A DNA stretch of 64,000 nucleotides, from positions 62,001 through 126,000 of the forward strand of contig SVFF01000002.1 of assembly GCA_015057005.1 (NCBI GenBank). The letters are read 5' to 3'. Position numbers and translations under genes: made by a program. The stretch comes from Lachnospiraceae bacterium (GTDB lineage: Bacteria; Bacillota; Clostridia; Lachnospirales; Lachnospiraceae). Below are positions 1-8,169 of the stretch, piece by piece (position 1 is the first letter of the stretch; every line of letters starts with the position of its first letter). The notes below the pieces were generated by a model. It was given only the letters and a program-made list of their open reading frames with translations. It was not told the DNA's origin and searched no databases.

Positions 1-528
1 TATTCCGGTCTTTTTATAGTAATACATGGCCAGATCTATAAAATTTTCCTGGAAGCGGTATAAAATATTATTGTACTTCTCATCTTTCTCCGGGAAAATC
101 AATATATTGTTCCCCTCTTTAAGCATTTGAATACTCTTTTTAAAGGTGGTCATGATACGCATATCGCGATATACCGGTATGGTTCTGGCATTATTAAAAA
201 TACACACAGAAAGAGGCGTGATTACATGTGCGAGACATCTATAAAAGGTATGTGTCCACATTGGCTTTTGTGACCAGAAATCATCAAAAGCATATTCAGG
301 TACTTCTTTGGCATGCATCATTTGACCGGCACACCATGTAAAACAATTTTCCGGCATGAAAAGTTCACCTGCAATAGGACCATTCATTTGGGTATGGTTC
401 CCCACAAAGATAGTATTATCGGAAGGTAGATTTTCAGTACCTATTACTTCCATTCTGCCGTAAAATAAACGTACCAGTTTTCTTATAATTTTAAATAATA
501 CAGATGATATTTTGTTGTTACTTTCCAT
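1..528 (-). CDS. PlsC-like lysophospholipid acyltransferase, partial (3' end outside window)
   Basis: The frame reads from an ATG at 528, preceded by a GAGGCGG ribosome-binding site, to the left edge without a stop, giving 176 residues of a longer protein. It has the layout of the PlsC/LPLAT family, which transfers acyl chains to lysophospholipids at the inner membrane face: a block with NHTQMNG, then IPVYRD, then LIFPEK. These correspond to motifs I, II/IV and III of the family. Oddly, the usual catalytic H-x4-D is H-x4-G here (residues 44-49), so it may use a different base or be a divergent subgroup. The family is inferred from motif order and spacing only. There is no evidence for a specific substrate. 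It is separated from the next gene by a terminator, so it is probably its own transcription unit. Confidence 0.7.
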   Translation of the reverse strand, partial: MESNNKISSVLFKIIRKLVRLFYGRMEVIGTENLPSDNTIFVGNHTQMNGPIAGELFMPENCFTWCAGQMMHAKEVPEYAFDDFWSQKPMWTHTFYRCLAHVITPLSVCIFNNARTIPVYRDMRIMTTFKKSIQMLKEGNNILIFPEKDEKYNNILYRFQENFIDLAMYYYKKTGI

Positions 529-661
529 TGAAACCGCCTCTCTTCGAATAATAATGTTATTTGCTAATTATGTACCAAATATGTCAAAAGTCTTATATTT
601 TTATAAAATTTGAGATGCGCCCTAAAACTGTTCTGACTTGCTCGGTGCTTGAAGGCAGACT

Positions 662-692
662 AAAAAAGCGCCCCAATGGGACGCTTTCGTTT
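662..692 (-). terminator. Rho-independent terminator after the ArAE-like gene
   Basis: The minus strand reads AAAGCGTCCC, an ATTG loop, GGGCGCTTT and then a T-run. It sits 12 bases after the stop of the gene at 704-1264. The plus strand also ends in a T-rich stretch. Confidence 0.85.
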
Positions 693-703
693 TTCTTTAG
701 AAC

Positions 704-1264
704 TTAAGAAGCTTTTTTCTTGATAATGGTGTCCTTCATCTCCAGAACTTTTTCTCTGGGGAAGAAATAATTGATAGCCAATGCAACGATTACACCAAAG
801 CCGGTGTCAACAATACGGTTAACGGAATAATCGATGTATGTGGCAACAGGGGTGTTGAATAAAATAATGCAAAGCATAACGCCGCCGGGTTGGATGGCAC
901 CGGGCCAGTTGACGATCTGGCTGATCAGGATCAGCAAAACAACACCGATAAATACCATAGGCAGCATCAGGAAATGAAACCCGCCTTCGGGATAAAAAAT
1001 GATGTAAATGCGGAAAAGGATCATGCCGATCAAACCACCAATAATGGTACCGAAAAATCTGTTGCCGCCGTGGAGCTTGGAGCCGCTCATATCGCTGCCG
1101 GTACCAAATACCGCACCGATACATGCAAAGGTAGGATTGCGGTCAAAAAACAAGTAAATAAGCGCTGTCAAGGTGGCTGCGATAGCTGTTTTAATATTGC
1201 GCATTCCTATATGAAAATGAGGAGCCGCAGTGGATACATTTGTGTTTTCATTTGTAGAGTTCAT
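704..1264 (-). CDS. Aromatic acid exporter / FUSC-like membrane protein
   Basis: A 186-residue integral membrane protein with about six hydrophobic segments, resembling the N-terminal membrane half of ArAE/FUSC family proteins. Motif-like features are the opening block GMRNIKTAIAATLTALIY followed by an FDRNP turn, and repeated GGxxG turns (GGNRFFGTIIGGLIG). Family members are thought to be efflux proteins; the substrate is unknown. The start at 1264 is chosen because AAAGGAA lies just upstream and because a good promoter (TTGTTC-17-TATTAT) would start transcription near 1305, downstream of the longer ATG at 1327. No soluble C-terminal domain is present, so it is a short, membrane-only version. 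Confidence 0.7.
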   Translation of the reverse strand: MNSTNENTNVSTAAPHFHIGMRNIKTAIAATLTALIYLFFDRNPTFACIGAVFGTGSDMSGSKLHGGNRFFGTIIGGLIGMILFRIYIIFYPEGGFHFLMLPMVFIGVVLLILISQIVNWPGAIQPGGVMLCIILFNTPVATYIDYSVNRIVDTGFGVIVALAINYFFPREKVLEMKDTIIKKKAS

Positions 1265-1311
1265 GATATATATTCCTTTGTGATAACTGATATTTGCTTT
1301 TATGCATATCA

Positions 1312-1340
1312 ATAATAGCACGCTCATGAAAAATGAACAA
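1312..1340 (-). promoter_or_regulatory. Promoter of the ArAE-like gene
   Basis: On the minus strand a -35 of TTGTTC (1335-1340) is followed by a 17-base spacer and a -10 of TATTAT (1312-1317). It matches the sigma-A consensus well and excludes the upstream start codon at 1327. Confidence 0.65.
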
Positions 1341-1374
1341 GAGGAATTTTTAACAAAAAATTAATAAAAAACAG

Positions 1375-2643
1375 TTATGCTTTCCAGAGGGCTTTCACAA
1401 TAGCGCTGAATTTGGGCGTTGTACCGTAGAGAAGGACTCCTACTCTGTAAATCTTGGCAGAAAGAATTCCCACACCGATTACAGAGCCCACCAGAATACT
1501 GATAGAAATCACGATTTCATAAATAGGTACAGTGCTCATGGCGATACGTGTAAACATTGCCATAGGTGATGTGAAGGGGATAAAGGAGCATACCTTCATC
1601 AAAATATTATCAATTTCTCCTGAAGCCATGGAGTACATTACCACCATAAAAGCAATAATGAACAGGAATATCAAGGGCATAGTGGACGTATTGATATCTT
1701 CCAACTTTGTAGCGGTAGAACCAATTGCGCCGAATAAAAAGGCATAGATCAAGAAACCAAGCACAAAGAAAATAAGCATATATATCAGCAGCTGGGGAGG
1801 TATATTAAAGACCGATTCAACAATGGCATTATTGCCCCAGTAATCAATATTGATATTGTAAAATATAACTGCGGAGCCGAAAACTGCTATCAACTGTAAA
1901 AGGCCTGCCAGACATGAGGCCAGCACTTTGCCGAACATCATACTGGTGGGTTTGGCGCTGGTAATAAGCACTTCCATTGCCCTTGAACTTTTCTCTGTGG
2001 CCACATTGGTGGATACCATCTGACCATACAAAAGAATGACCATGTATAAAGCAAAGATCATAATGTAAGTATAGAAGAAATTCTGTGCCTGATCTTTGCC
2101 CATCAAACTTTCTGCATGACCGATGATCTGTACACTCATTACTTCTTCTACCTGTTCCTGTGTCATGCCATTTTCCATCATGACATTTACACGATAAAGA
2201 TGCTGCAGCACCTCATCTGCAATTTGGGTATTCATATCATACAGAGAAAGACTGTTTACATAATATGTATACTCTGTAGGACTTTTCATTACCAGGCCTG
2301 ATGCTGCGTTACCTGCAATAATTTGATTTTTGAGCTCTTCTGTTTCACCATCAAAAATTTGTACATCATAGTTGGAAAAGGCGGCTGAAAAAGCTTCTCG
2401 ATACATTTCAAGTTGATCTGCCTCTGCAGTGGTCATGGAATTATCTGTCATCAGATACATTATCTCCAACTCTTCTGATGTGCCTATGCCAGCAGGATCT
2501 TCCTTATCAAACAAGCTCTTAAACCGGGGGAAGCACATTACTATTGCGATAAGTACTACCAGGAAAATTGTGATGCCAACAAATATCTTGTTCTTGAAGT
2601 AATATTTTAATTCGAACTTCAGGATCTTGCTGAATTGGTTCAT
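1375..2643 (-). CDS. ABC-2 type permease, NatB-like
   Basis: A 422-residue permease of the ABC-2/NatB type. It has one N-terminal membrane helix (about residues 22-42), an extracellular domain of about 150 residues rich in acidic and Gln residues, and then five or six clustered helices ending near residue 400. This is the standard layout of NatB/YhaP-type exporter subunits. It is the partner of the ATPase just upstream, with which it overlaps by four bases (ATGA), so the two are translationally coupled. NatAB in Bacillus exports sodium, but many relatives export peptides or drugs; the substrate cannot be told here. Confidence 0.85.
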   Translation of the reverse strand: MNQFSKILKFELKYYFKNKIFVGITIFLVVLIAIVMCFPRFKSLFDKEDPAGIGTSEELEIMYLMTDNSMTTAEADQLEMYREAFSAAFSNYDVQIFDGETEELKNQIIAGNAASGLVMKSPTEYTYYVNSLSLYDMNTQIADEVLQHLYRVNVMMENGMTQEQVEEVMSVQIIGHAESLMGKDQAQNFFYTYIMIFALYMVILLYGQMVSTNVATEKSSRAMEVLITSAKPTSMMFGKVLASCLAGLLQLIAVFGSAVIFYNINIDYWGNNAIVESVFNIPPQLLIYMLIFFVLGFLIYAFLFGAIGSTATKLEDINTSTMPLIFLFIIAFMVVMYSMASGEIDNILMKVCSFIPFTSPMAMFTRIAMSTVPIYEIVISISILVGSVIGVGILSAKIYRVGVLLYGTTPKFSAIVKALWKA

Positions 2644-3545
2644 GCCTGCACCTCCTTTGCACTGTCACCGGCATACTCCACGAAAATATCGTTGAGAGAA
2701 GGTTCCAGGACTTTGATTTCGTCGATTTCGTAGGACTCAATGATGTGCCTCATCATGGATTTTTTTTCTGTATCTGCTGCTAATTTTATAATCAGGTCTC
2801 CGTTTTCGCCCTCAGTACAGGATTCGCCCAAGTCCTTTAAGAGCAGTTTGGGATTTTCAGTGCGCACCACCAGACGGTCTCTGGTATAGTTTCGTTTGAT
2901 ATCACGCAGATCTCCGTTTAAAACAACCTTTCCATTATGAAGAATGGCAATACTGTCACAGAATTCCTCAATATAGTTCATTTGGTGGCTGGAAAACAGT
3001 ACAATTTTCCCTTTGGCAATCTGTTCCTTTACGACATCTTTAAGCAGCATGGCGTTTACCGGATCCAAACCGGAAAAGGGTTCATCAAGGATAACGATAT
3101 GAGGGTCATGTGCCAATGCAGTAATCAGCTGAATCTTCTGCTGGTTACCCTTGGAGAGTGTATCTAATTTCTTATTGCGGTACTCGGTCATCCCCAGACG
3201 ATCCAGCCAATAGTCTATAGACCGTACAGCATCACGGTAGCGCATACCCTTTAACTCTGCAAAATATACCAACTGGTCAATGATGATCTTTTTGGGATAA
3301 AGGCCTCGTTCCTCAGGAAGATATCCCAATTTTACTTTGTTGTAATCGATGGGTGCTCCATCCATCAGTACGGCTCCGCTGTCTGCAGGGAAAACATCCA
3401 TTAAGATACGGATGGATGTTGTTTTGCCGGCACCATTACGCCCGAGCAGACCAAAGGCTTTACCACTCTCTGCTTTGAAAGAGACTCCGGTAAGTACTTT
3501 CTTCGGGCCGAATGATTTTTCTATATCTTTCAGTTCCAGAATCAT
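2640..3545 (-). CDS. ABC transporter ATP-binding protein, NatA-like
   Basis: A 301-residue ATPase. Walker A is GRNGAGKT (35-42), the signature is LSKGNQQK, Walker B is VILDEP, and a switch His is present in SSHQM. The C-terminal 80 residues form the small extra domain often found in NatA-like exporters (DUF4162 type). It powers the NatB-like permease encoded immediately downstream. A GGGAGG ribosome-binding site precedes the ATG. The upstream 120 bases are AT-rich and could carry the promoter, but no box stands out. Confidence 0.9.
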   Translation of the reverse strand: MILELKDIEKSFGPKKVLTGVSFKAESGKAFGLLGRNGAGKTTSIRILMDVFPADSGAVLMDGAPIDYNKVKLGYLPEERGLYPKKIIIDQLVYFAELKGMRYRDAVRSIDYWLDRLGMTEYRNKKLDTLSKGNQQKIQLITALAHDPHIVILDEPFSGLDPVNAMLLKDVVKEQIAKGKIVLFSSHQMNYIEEFCDSIAILHNGKVVLNGDLRDIKRNYTRDRLVVRTENPKLLLKDLGESCTEGENGDLIIKLAADTEKKSMMRHIIESYEIDEIKVLEPSLNDIFVEYAGDSAKEVQA

Positions 3546-3665
3546 GTAAACCCTCCCATATTAATATTTATTAAATAATTTAAGATACTTATTTATCATA
3601 AAGCAAACTGTAAAATAATAACAGTCATAAATATCGCACATTATATTTCATATCGTGCATAATCT

Positions 3666-5132
3666 CTATTTCTCCATTGAAAAGTGCAGATAATAATAAA
3701 TATCTTCATTTTCATTGAGGAAAATCATGTTTGAGGATGGTGATGCAGTCAGTCCCTGGCTCTCAAAATCGCATGTAACGGTAACATCAGCCAATGTGAA
3801 CTGAAAATCCTGAAATCCGTGTGTGCTTATCTGTTCGACTATTTTTTTGCGATAGTTGGAAAAAATGTTGAAATCTTCCTGAGCACCAATAAAAGCCAAT
3901 GATGAAAGAATCATCTGATCCCGGCAGTCAGGAAGCCATGCGGGACGATCTTCCTCTTCGGCAGACGCTGTATACTCCAGGGTAAACTCCAGGGATTGAA
4001 TATGATCCTTTGAGTCTGTATCAAATTGAAAATTTTGTTTTTCTTCTATGGTAAGCAGGTTATCAATATAAATGGTATAACCGCTTCCCTGCTGACGTCT
4101 TTCCTGCCACTTTCCCCGGGCATTGAGTTCTTTTCCACCATCCATATCGTAATATTTTTCTAAATAATTGTAATTATGACAGAATTCTTCTACAGTGAGT
4201 TCACCGCGTATTGGAGGACTTTGTATAAAAAGTCCCGCAAGTACAAGGGCTCCCAAGAATAAAACACGAACTACAATATAGATTGCGGTACGCCAAGGCT
4301 TTTCATCTTTTAAAATTAAAGTACTCTCGTATTCCCAAGGTAAGGTATTGTACGTAATACAAGTATTATAACTCTTCCAATTGCGATATAAATTAAAAAG
4401 AGGAAAATTTAGACCACAGCCGTGCAAAAGTACCTGACATGTTCTGCTAAGCGCTTCATTGTAAGTTAGCTTTCTGTCATTATTATCCCGTACAGAAAGT
4501 CCCAGGATGCTTTTTCCTAAGGTAGTACCGAAAAGAGAAAGCTGGAGGGGTTCCAAAAAGACGGTGAGGATAAGACAAACGGCAAAATCAAGAATGTTAC
4601 CGCCGGTCCCCATGTTGGCAATATTTACTCGAAAAACCAATATCAGTATCATATTCCAAATAAAGGAATAGATCACTTCGTCCAATGTTCTTGCAAAAAA
4701 TCTGCGCCAGGGAGCTCTTACAGGAGGAATCGTGTCCTGGGAAAGCTCTTGAGGAGAAGCATCAGTTAAATTCGAAAAAGCATTTAAGTATTTCTCCGGG
4801 TTCAGATTTTGATAGGTGACACCATCCTGCTTTATGTAACCGCATATTTTCTGTGCGTTGTCCAACTCTTCTTTTTGGGCAGACAGCCGGATGATATGTT
4901 GCTCTAAAGTGTCTGAAAGATTTTGACTACCTGCATGCAGCGCTTTGATTTCTTCAAGAGAAATATGGAGTGAGCGCAGAAGTTTGATCTTTTTCAGAAT
5001 ATCTGCATCCTGCGTGGAATAGTCTCTGTATCCGTTCGCGTTTCTGGCAGGAGTGATCAAACCTTCCGCTTCATAAAATCTGATATTTGCCCTAGGCATT
5101 CCTGTTAATTCTTCGATTTCTTTGATGGTCAT
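3666..5132 (-). CDS. MerR-type regulator fused to RDD membrane domain and extracytoplasmic domain
   Basis: A 488-residue protein in three parts. Residues 1-70 are a MerR winged helix (TIKEIEELTG, then NIRFYEAEGLI and NGYRDYS) followed by a coiled-coil dimerisation helix to about 120. Residues 143-260 form an RDD membrane domain: the RRFFARTLDE block, two hydrophobic helices, and FGTTLGKSILGLSVRD, which is the conserved GxTxGKxxLGL element. A further helix at about 283-303 is followed by about 180 residues of polar sequence predicted outside the membrane. The layout suggests a one-component regulator that binds DNA while anchored in the membrane. Its own promoter has the 19-base spacer typical of MerR targets. 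The ligand is unknown. Confidence 0.8.
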   Translation of the reverse strand: MTIKEIEELTGMPRANIRFYEAEGLITPARNANGYRDYSTQDADILKKIKLLRSLHISLEEIKALHAGSQNLSDTLEQHIIRLSAQKEELDNAQKICGYIKQDGVTYQNLNPEKYLNAFSNLTDASPQELSQDTIPPVRAPWRRFFARTLDEVIYSFIWNMILILVFRVNIANMGTGGNILDFAVCLILTVFLEPLQLSLFGTTLGKSILGLSVRDNNDRKLTYNEALSRTCQVLLHGCGLNFPLFNLYRNWKSYNTCITYNTLPWEYESTLILKDEKPWRTAIYIVVRVLFLGALVLAGLFIQSPPIRGELTVEEFCHNYNYLEKYYDMDGGKELNARGKWQERRQQGSGYTIYIDNLLTIEEKQNFQFDTDSKDHIQSLEFTLEYTASAEEEDRPAWLPDCRDQMILSSLAFIGAQEDFNIFSNYRKKIVEQISTHGFQDFQFTLADVTVTCDFESQGLTASPSSNMIFLNENEDIYYYLHFSMEK

Positions 5133-5181
5133 AGTAACATCCTTTCATGAAGTTATAAATTTTGGCGGGAATAAGTGGATA

Positions 5182-5223
5182 TTCCTATAGGAAGCATAAG
5201 GCATCAAGTGACTTTACAGTCAA
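5182..5223 (-). promoter_or_regulatory. Probable autoregulated promoter of the MerR-RDD gene
   Basis: On the minus strand a -35 TTGACT (5218-5223) and a -10 TATGCT (5193-5198) are separated by 19 bases, the elongated spacing seen in MerR-activated promoters. A dyad TGACT-GTAA-AGTCA (5209-5222) overlaps the -35 and spacer. A perfect 12-base palindrome TTCCTATAGGAA (5182-5193) lies at the downstream edge of the -10. Confidence 0.6.
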
Positions 5224-5348
5224 GTATTTCCTATTTTGTATCAATCATAGCATAACTATATAATTCCGAAAAGGGCGAACAGAAAAATACATGATCACAC
5301 ATAAGAGAAAGAAAGTATAGCACATAAATAATACTAAAAAAATAAAAA

Positions 5349-5377
5349 GGACTCTCCACTGTGTCGGTAGAGAATCC
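5349..5377 (-). terminator. Terminator after yneA
   Basis: The minus strand forms GGATTCTC/GAGAGTCC with one mismatch and a 13-base loop, followed by CTTTTTATTTTTT. It lies 31 bases after the yneA stop. Confidence 0.75.
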
Positions 5378-5407
5378 CGGAATAACAAAGCAAACAAAAA
5401 CTAAGAG

Positions 5408-5803
5408 CTATTTTACAAATTCATTTGAGTAATAAGGAACAATCAGTTTTTGACCGGCCTTAATGCTGCAAGCGTCGTCAAGATGGTTCATGTTCTTAAC
5501 TTCAGCAATGTACTGTGCTTTGTTCCTGTATTCGTCCTGATCCATATAGTCATCCGCAATATCCCACAGTGTCTCGCCGTACTGCACGGTAATGTTTTTA
5601 TAATATTTAAAATTAATCTCTTCCTGGCCGGTGCTTGCATTGGACTGAATGGCGTGATAAGATAATGCTCCGATAAGTACCAGGCATACAGTTGCGATAA
5701 TGGTAAGACATCTGCGTCTGATTTCACGCTGTCTGCGTTTATTTCTCTTATAAGCTCTCAGTTCTCTGTCAGTCATATCATATACTCTCTTTTGTGCTGT
5801 CAT
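5408..5803 (-). CDS. yneA: YneA-like SOS cell-division suppressor with LysM domain
   Basis: A 131-residue protein. A basic N-terminal cytoplasmic stretch is followed by a single membrane helix (about 33-50) and an extracellular LysM domain (about 78-127: ITVQYGETLWDIADDY ... AGQKLIVP). This is the layout of YneA, which delays division during the SOS response. It is divergent from lexA, as in Bacillus, and its promoter carries LexA boxes. The ATG at 5803 is preferred over the overlapping GTG because GGAGG lies 9 bases upstream. Sequence similarity outside LysM is not distinctive, so the name rests on architecture plus position. Confidence 0.8.
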   Translation of the reverse strand: MTAQKRVYDMTDRELRAYKRNKRRQREIRRRCLTIIATVCLVLIGALSYHAIQSNASTGQEEINFKYYKNITVQYGETLWDIADDYMDQDEYRNKAQYIAEVKNMNHLDDACSIKAGQKLIVPYYSNEFVK

Positions 5804-5881
5804 CACTTAAATCCTCCAATAAATCTGTGTTTAAAAGAATTCCATTTATGATTGAATCAAGTCATCCTGAAAATATGTTCG

Positions 5882-5933
5882 CGAACAACTGTTCTTATAA
5901 TTGCATTATACCGAACAAACATTCTGTTGTCAA
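5882..5933 (-). promoter_or_regulatory. yneA promoter with LexA boxes
   Basis: On the minus strand a -35 TTGACA (5928-5933), a 17-base spacer and a -10 TATAAT (5905-5910) form a consensus promoter. A LexA-like box CGAAC-AAAC-ATTCT (5912-5925) sits between the two hexamers, and a better one, CGAAC-AACT-GTTCT (5882-5895), sits at the start site. The Gram-positive consensus is CGAAC-N4-GTTCG. Confidence 0.8.
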
Positions 5934-5942
5934 TAGAAGAAT

Positions 5943-5995
5943 CGAACATATTTTTGGAATATATGTTTGCTTTTTTAATTGGGTTATGTTATAAT
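5943..5995 (+). promoter_or_regulatory. lexA promoter with LexA boxes
   Basis: A -35 TTGCTT (5967-5972), a 17-base spacer and a -10 TATAAT (5990-5995) precede lexA. A LexA-like box GGAAT-ATAT-GTTTG (5956-5969, 12 of 14 consensus positions) overlaps the -35. A weaker CGAAC-ATAT-TTTTG lies at 5943-5956. This supports autoregulation. Confidence 0.75.
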
Positions 5996-6033
5996 AAATT
6001 TACACCAGACAATATTTGAACGGAGGAAGGATT

Positions 6034-6651
6034 ATGGCACAGGGAAAGATTTCTGCGAAACAGCAGGAAATTCTTGATTATATTAAAGAAGAGATATTAA
6101 AGAAGGGTTATCCCCCCACTGTTCGGGAGATATGTGAGACTGTTAATCTGAAGTCAACTTCTTCTGTTCACTCTCACTTGGAAACCCTTGAAAAGAATGG
6201 ATACATACGTCGTGACCCTACCAAACCTCGAGCAATTGAAATCTGTGATGACAGTTTTCAGATGGTTCGAACAGAAATGGTGAGTCTTCCCATTGTGGGT
6301 AATGTGGCTGCCGGACAGCCTATTTTAGCCGAAGAAAATATTCAGGACTACTTCCCTGTTCCGGCTGACGTTGTACCCAGAGGTGAGTCTTTTATTTTAA
6401 ATGTACGCGGCGATTCTATGATCAATGCCGGTATTTTTAACGGGGACCGTGTCTTTGTCAATGTACAGAATACAGCACGCAACGGAGATATTGTGGTTGC
6501 GTTGATTGATGATTCTGCTACTGTTAAGACTTTTTATAAGGAAAACGGTCATATTCGTCTGCAACCTGAGAATGACACCATGGATCCTATTATCGTAGAT
6601 GACTGCCAGATTTTAGGAACTGTGTTCGGTGTATTCCGTTTCTATAGATAA
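6034..6651 (+). CDS. lexA: LexA SOS repressor
   Basis: A 205-residue LexA. The N-terminal winged helix (about 1-70: [37 protein letters not shown]) binds SOS boxes. The C-terminal S24 peptidase domain has the self-cleavage site in [14 protein letters not shown] (Ala-Gly), the nucleophile Ser in GDSM and the Lys in ATVKTF. RecA filaments trigger cleavage and release the SOS regulon. The ATG at 6034 is chosen because GGAGG lies seven bases upstream; a TTG at 6016 is also in frame but has no such site. It is divergent from yneA and convergent with the kinase-like gene at 6772. Confidence 0.97.
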   Translation: MAQGKISAKQQEILDYIKEEILKKGYPPTVREICETVNLKSTSSVHSHLETLEKNGYIRRDPTKPRAIEICDDSFQMVRTEMVSLPIVGNVAAGQPILAEENIQDYFPVPADVVPRGESFILNVRGDSMINAGIFNGDRVFVNVQNTARNGDIVVALIDDSATVKTFYKENGHIRLQPENDTMDPIIVDDCQILGTVFGVFRFYR

Positions 6652-6688
6652 TGCTTTTGAATAATTCTTTTCTGTGTGAATGAAAAAG

Positions 6689-6731
6689 AGACTTGAATTG
6701 CCGGATTTGTACCGAATTCAAGTCTCCTTTT
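6689..6731. terminator. Bidirectional terminator between lexA and the convergent kinase-like gene
   Basis: Perfect 11-base arms AGACTTGAATT (6689-6699) and AATTCAAGTCT (6715-6725) are flanked by CCTTTT on the plus strand and CTTTTTC on the minus strand, so both converging units can end here. Confidence 0.9.
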
Positions 6732-6771
6732 ATTATATTATTTATCTATACTATATTGTGGGGATGTAATA

Positions 6772-7407
6772 TTAATCATCCTCGCGGAATCTGACATTCA
6801 TGTAAGCGATGATCTCTTCTACACATCTCTCAAAACCAAGCTTAGAACTATCAAGGCACAGGTCATAGTTTCTGGCATCTGTCCATTCGTTTCCGGTGTG
6901 ATATTTGTAGTAACCGGCTCTGTGTCTGTCTATTTTGGCAATATAGCGCTCCAATTCCTTCTCGGACATGCTGTGTTTTTTTGCGGCTTGCTCCATGCAA
7001 AAGTCATGGGAAGCATGTACAAATACGCTGAGTACATTGTCATAATCTTTTAAAATATAATCTGCGCATCTGCCGATAATAATACATCCATCCCCTGACT
7101 CTGCAAGACCGCGGATTACTTTTGCCTGATAGTTAAATAAATTATCAGAGGAGGTAAATTCATCACTCTCAGGAGGAATCAGTTCACCATGATGGGCATT
7201 TTTGATTATATTGAACAATTTTGCAGTTTTTACTTTTTCGTCTGCATTTACAAAGAGACTTTCATTGATGCCGCTCTCGTCGCTGGCAAGCTTTGCAAGC
7301 TCTTTGTCATAGTAATGGTATCCCAGTCTCTCTGACAGCATCTCTCCTACTGTTTTTCCGCCGCTGCCATACTGTCTTGCAATTGTGATCACAATATTTT
7401 TTTTCAC
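6772..7407 (-). CDS. Cytidylate kinase-like P-loop protein (copy 1)
   Basis: A 211-residue protein of the cytidylate kinase-like family (PF13189 type). It opens with a P-loop variant ARQYGSGGK (10-18), followed by YYDKELA, IIIGRCADYIL in the middle, and the RHRAGYYKYHTGNEW lid-like block. True CMP kinases share this fold, but this subgroup has no established substrate. It is the last gene behind livF and 36 bases from it, so it may be cotranscribed with the liv importer. A paralogue with the same layout is at 17228-17863. Confidence 0.8.
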   Translation of the reverse strand: MKKNIVITIARQYGSGGKTVGEMLSERLGYHYYDKELAKLASDESGINESLFVNADEKVKTAKLFNIIKNAHHGELIPPESDEFTSSDNLFNYQAKVIRGLAESGDGCIIIGRCADYILKDYDNVLSVFVHASHDFCMEQAAKKHSMSEKELERYIAKIDRHRAGYYKYHTGNEWTDARNYDLCLDSSKLGFERCVEEIIAYMNVRFREDD

Positions 7408-7443
7408 GGTATTTACCTTCCTTTCTCCTGAAATAATATATGG

Positions 7444-8157
7444 TTATTCTCCAAGATAAGCTTTCTTAATAGAATCATCATTCAACAGATCGCTGGCTTT
7501 TCCTTCCAGAACAATGTTGCCTGTCTCTAATACATATGCACGATCGGCAATGGAAAGAGCCTTTTTCGCATTCTGCTCAACCAAAAGTACAGTAGTGCCG
7601 GCTTTGCTTACCTGTTTGATGATTTCAAAGATCTCATTTACAAATATAGGGGATAATCCCATAGAAGGTTCATCCATTAAAATAATCTTGGGATGTGCCA
7701 TCAGAGCCCGTCCCATAGCAAGCATCTGCTGCTCACCACCGCTTAAGGTACCTGCTATCTGATTCTGACGCTCCTCCAGACGGGGAAAATGCTCGAAAAC
7801 AGTCTTTAAGGTCTGATTGATCTCTTCCTTATCTTTACGTGTATAAGCGCCCATTTTCAGGTTTTGCAGCACGGTAAGCTGGGAGAATACACGTCTTCCT
7901 TCCGGTACATGGGACATACCCATGGTAACAATTTTGTGTCCGGGAATTTTGACGATATCTTTTCCTTCAAAGGTGACACTGCCTTCTTTGGGACTGATCA
8001 GACCGGAAACGGTATGAAGAATTGTTGTCTTACCGGCACCGTTTGCGCCGATCAGTGCTACGACTTCACCTTCATCTACATGGAAGGATACACCTTTGAT
8101 AGCCTGGATCATGCCGTAATAAACTTTTAAATCTTTTACTTCTAACATACTAGCCAT
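7444..8157 (-). CDS. livF: Branched-chain amino-acid ABC importer ATPase LivF
   Basis: A 237-residue ATPase of the LivF type, one of the two that power uptake of Leu, Ile and Val. It shows Walker A GANGAGKT (37-44), the family block GMSHVPEGRRVFSQLTV, the signature LSGGEQQ, Walker B ILMDEP with the SMGLSP D-loop variant typical of LivF, and the switch His replaced by LVEQN, as usual in LivF. GGAGG precedes the ATG. It follows livG by 12 bases in the livHMGF operon. Confidence 0.95.
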   Translation of the reverse strand: MASMLEVKDLKVYYGMIQAIKGVSFHVDEGEVVALIGANGAGKTTILHTVSGLISPKEGSVTFEGKDIVKIPGHKIVTMGMSHVPEGRRVFSQLTVLQNLKMGAYTRKDKEEINQTLKTVFEHFPRLEERQNQIAGTLSGGEQQMLAMGRALMAHPKIILMDEPSMGLSPIFVNEIFEIIKQVSKAGTTVLLVEQNAKKALSIADRAYVLETGNIVLEGKASDLLNDDSIKKAYLGE

Positions 8158-8169
8158 AAGTGCTTCCTC

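Noticed and set aside
1265-1327. Longer start for the ArAE-like gene
   Set aside because: The promoter -10 lies at 1312-1317, so the upstream ATG would be outside the transcript; the ATG at 1264 has a ribosome-binding site.
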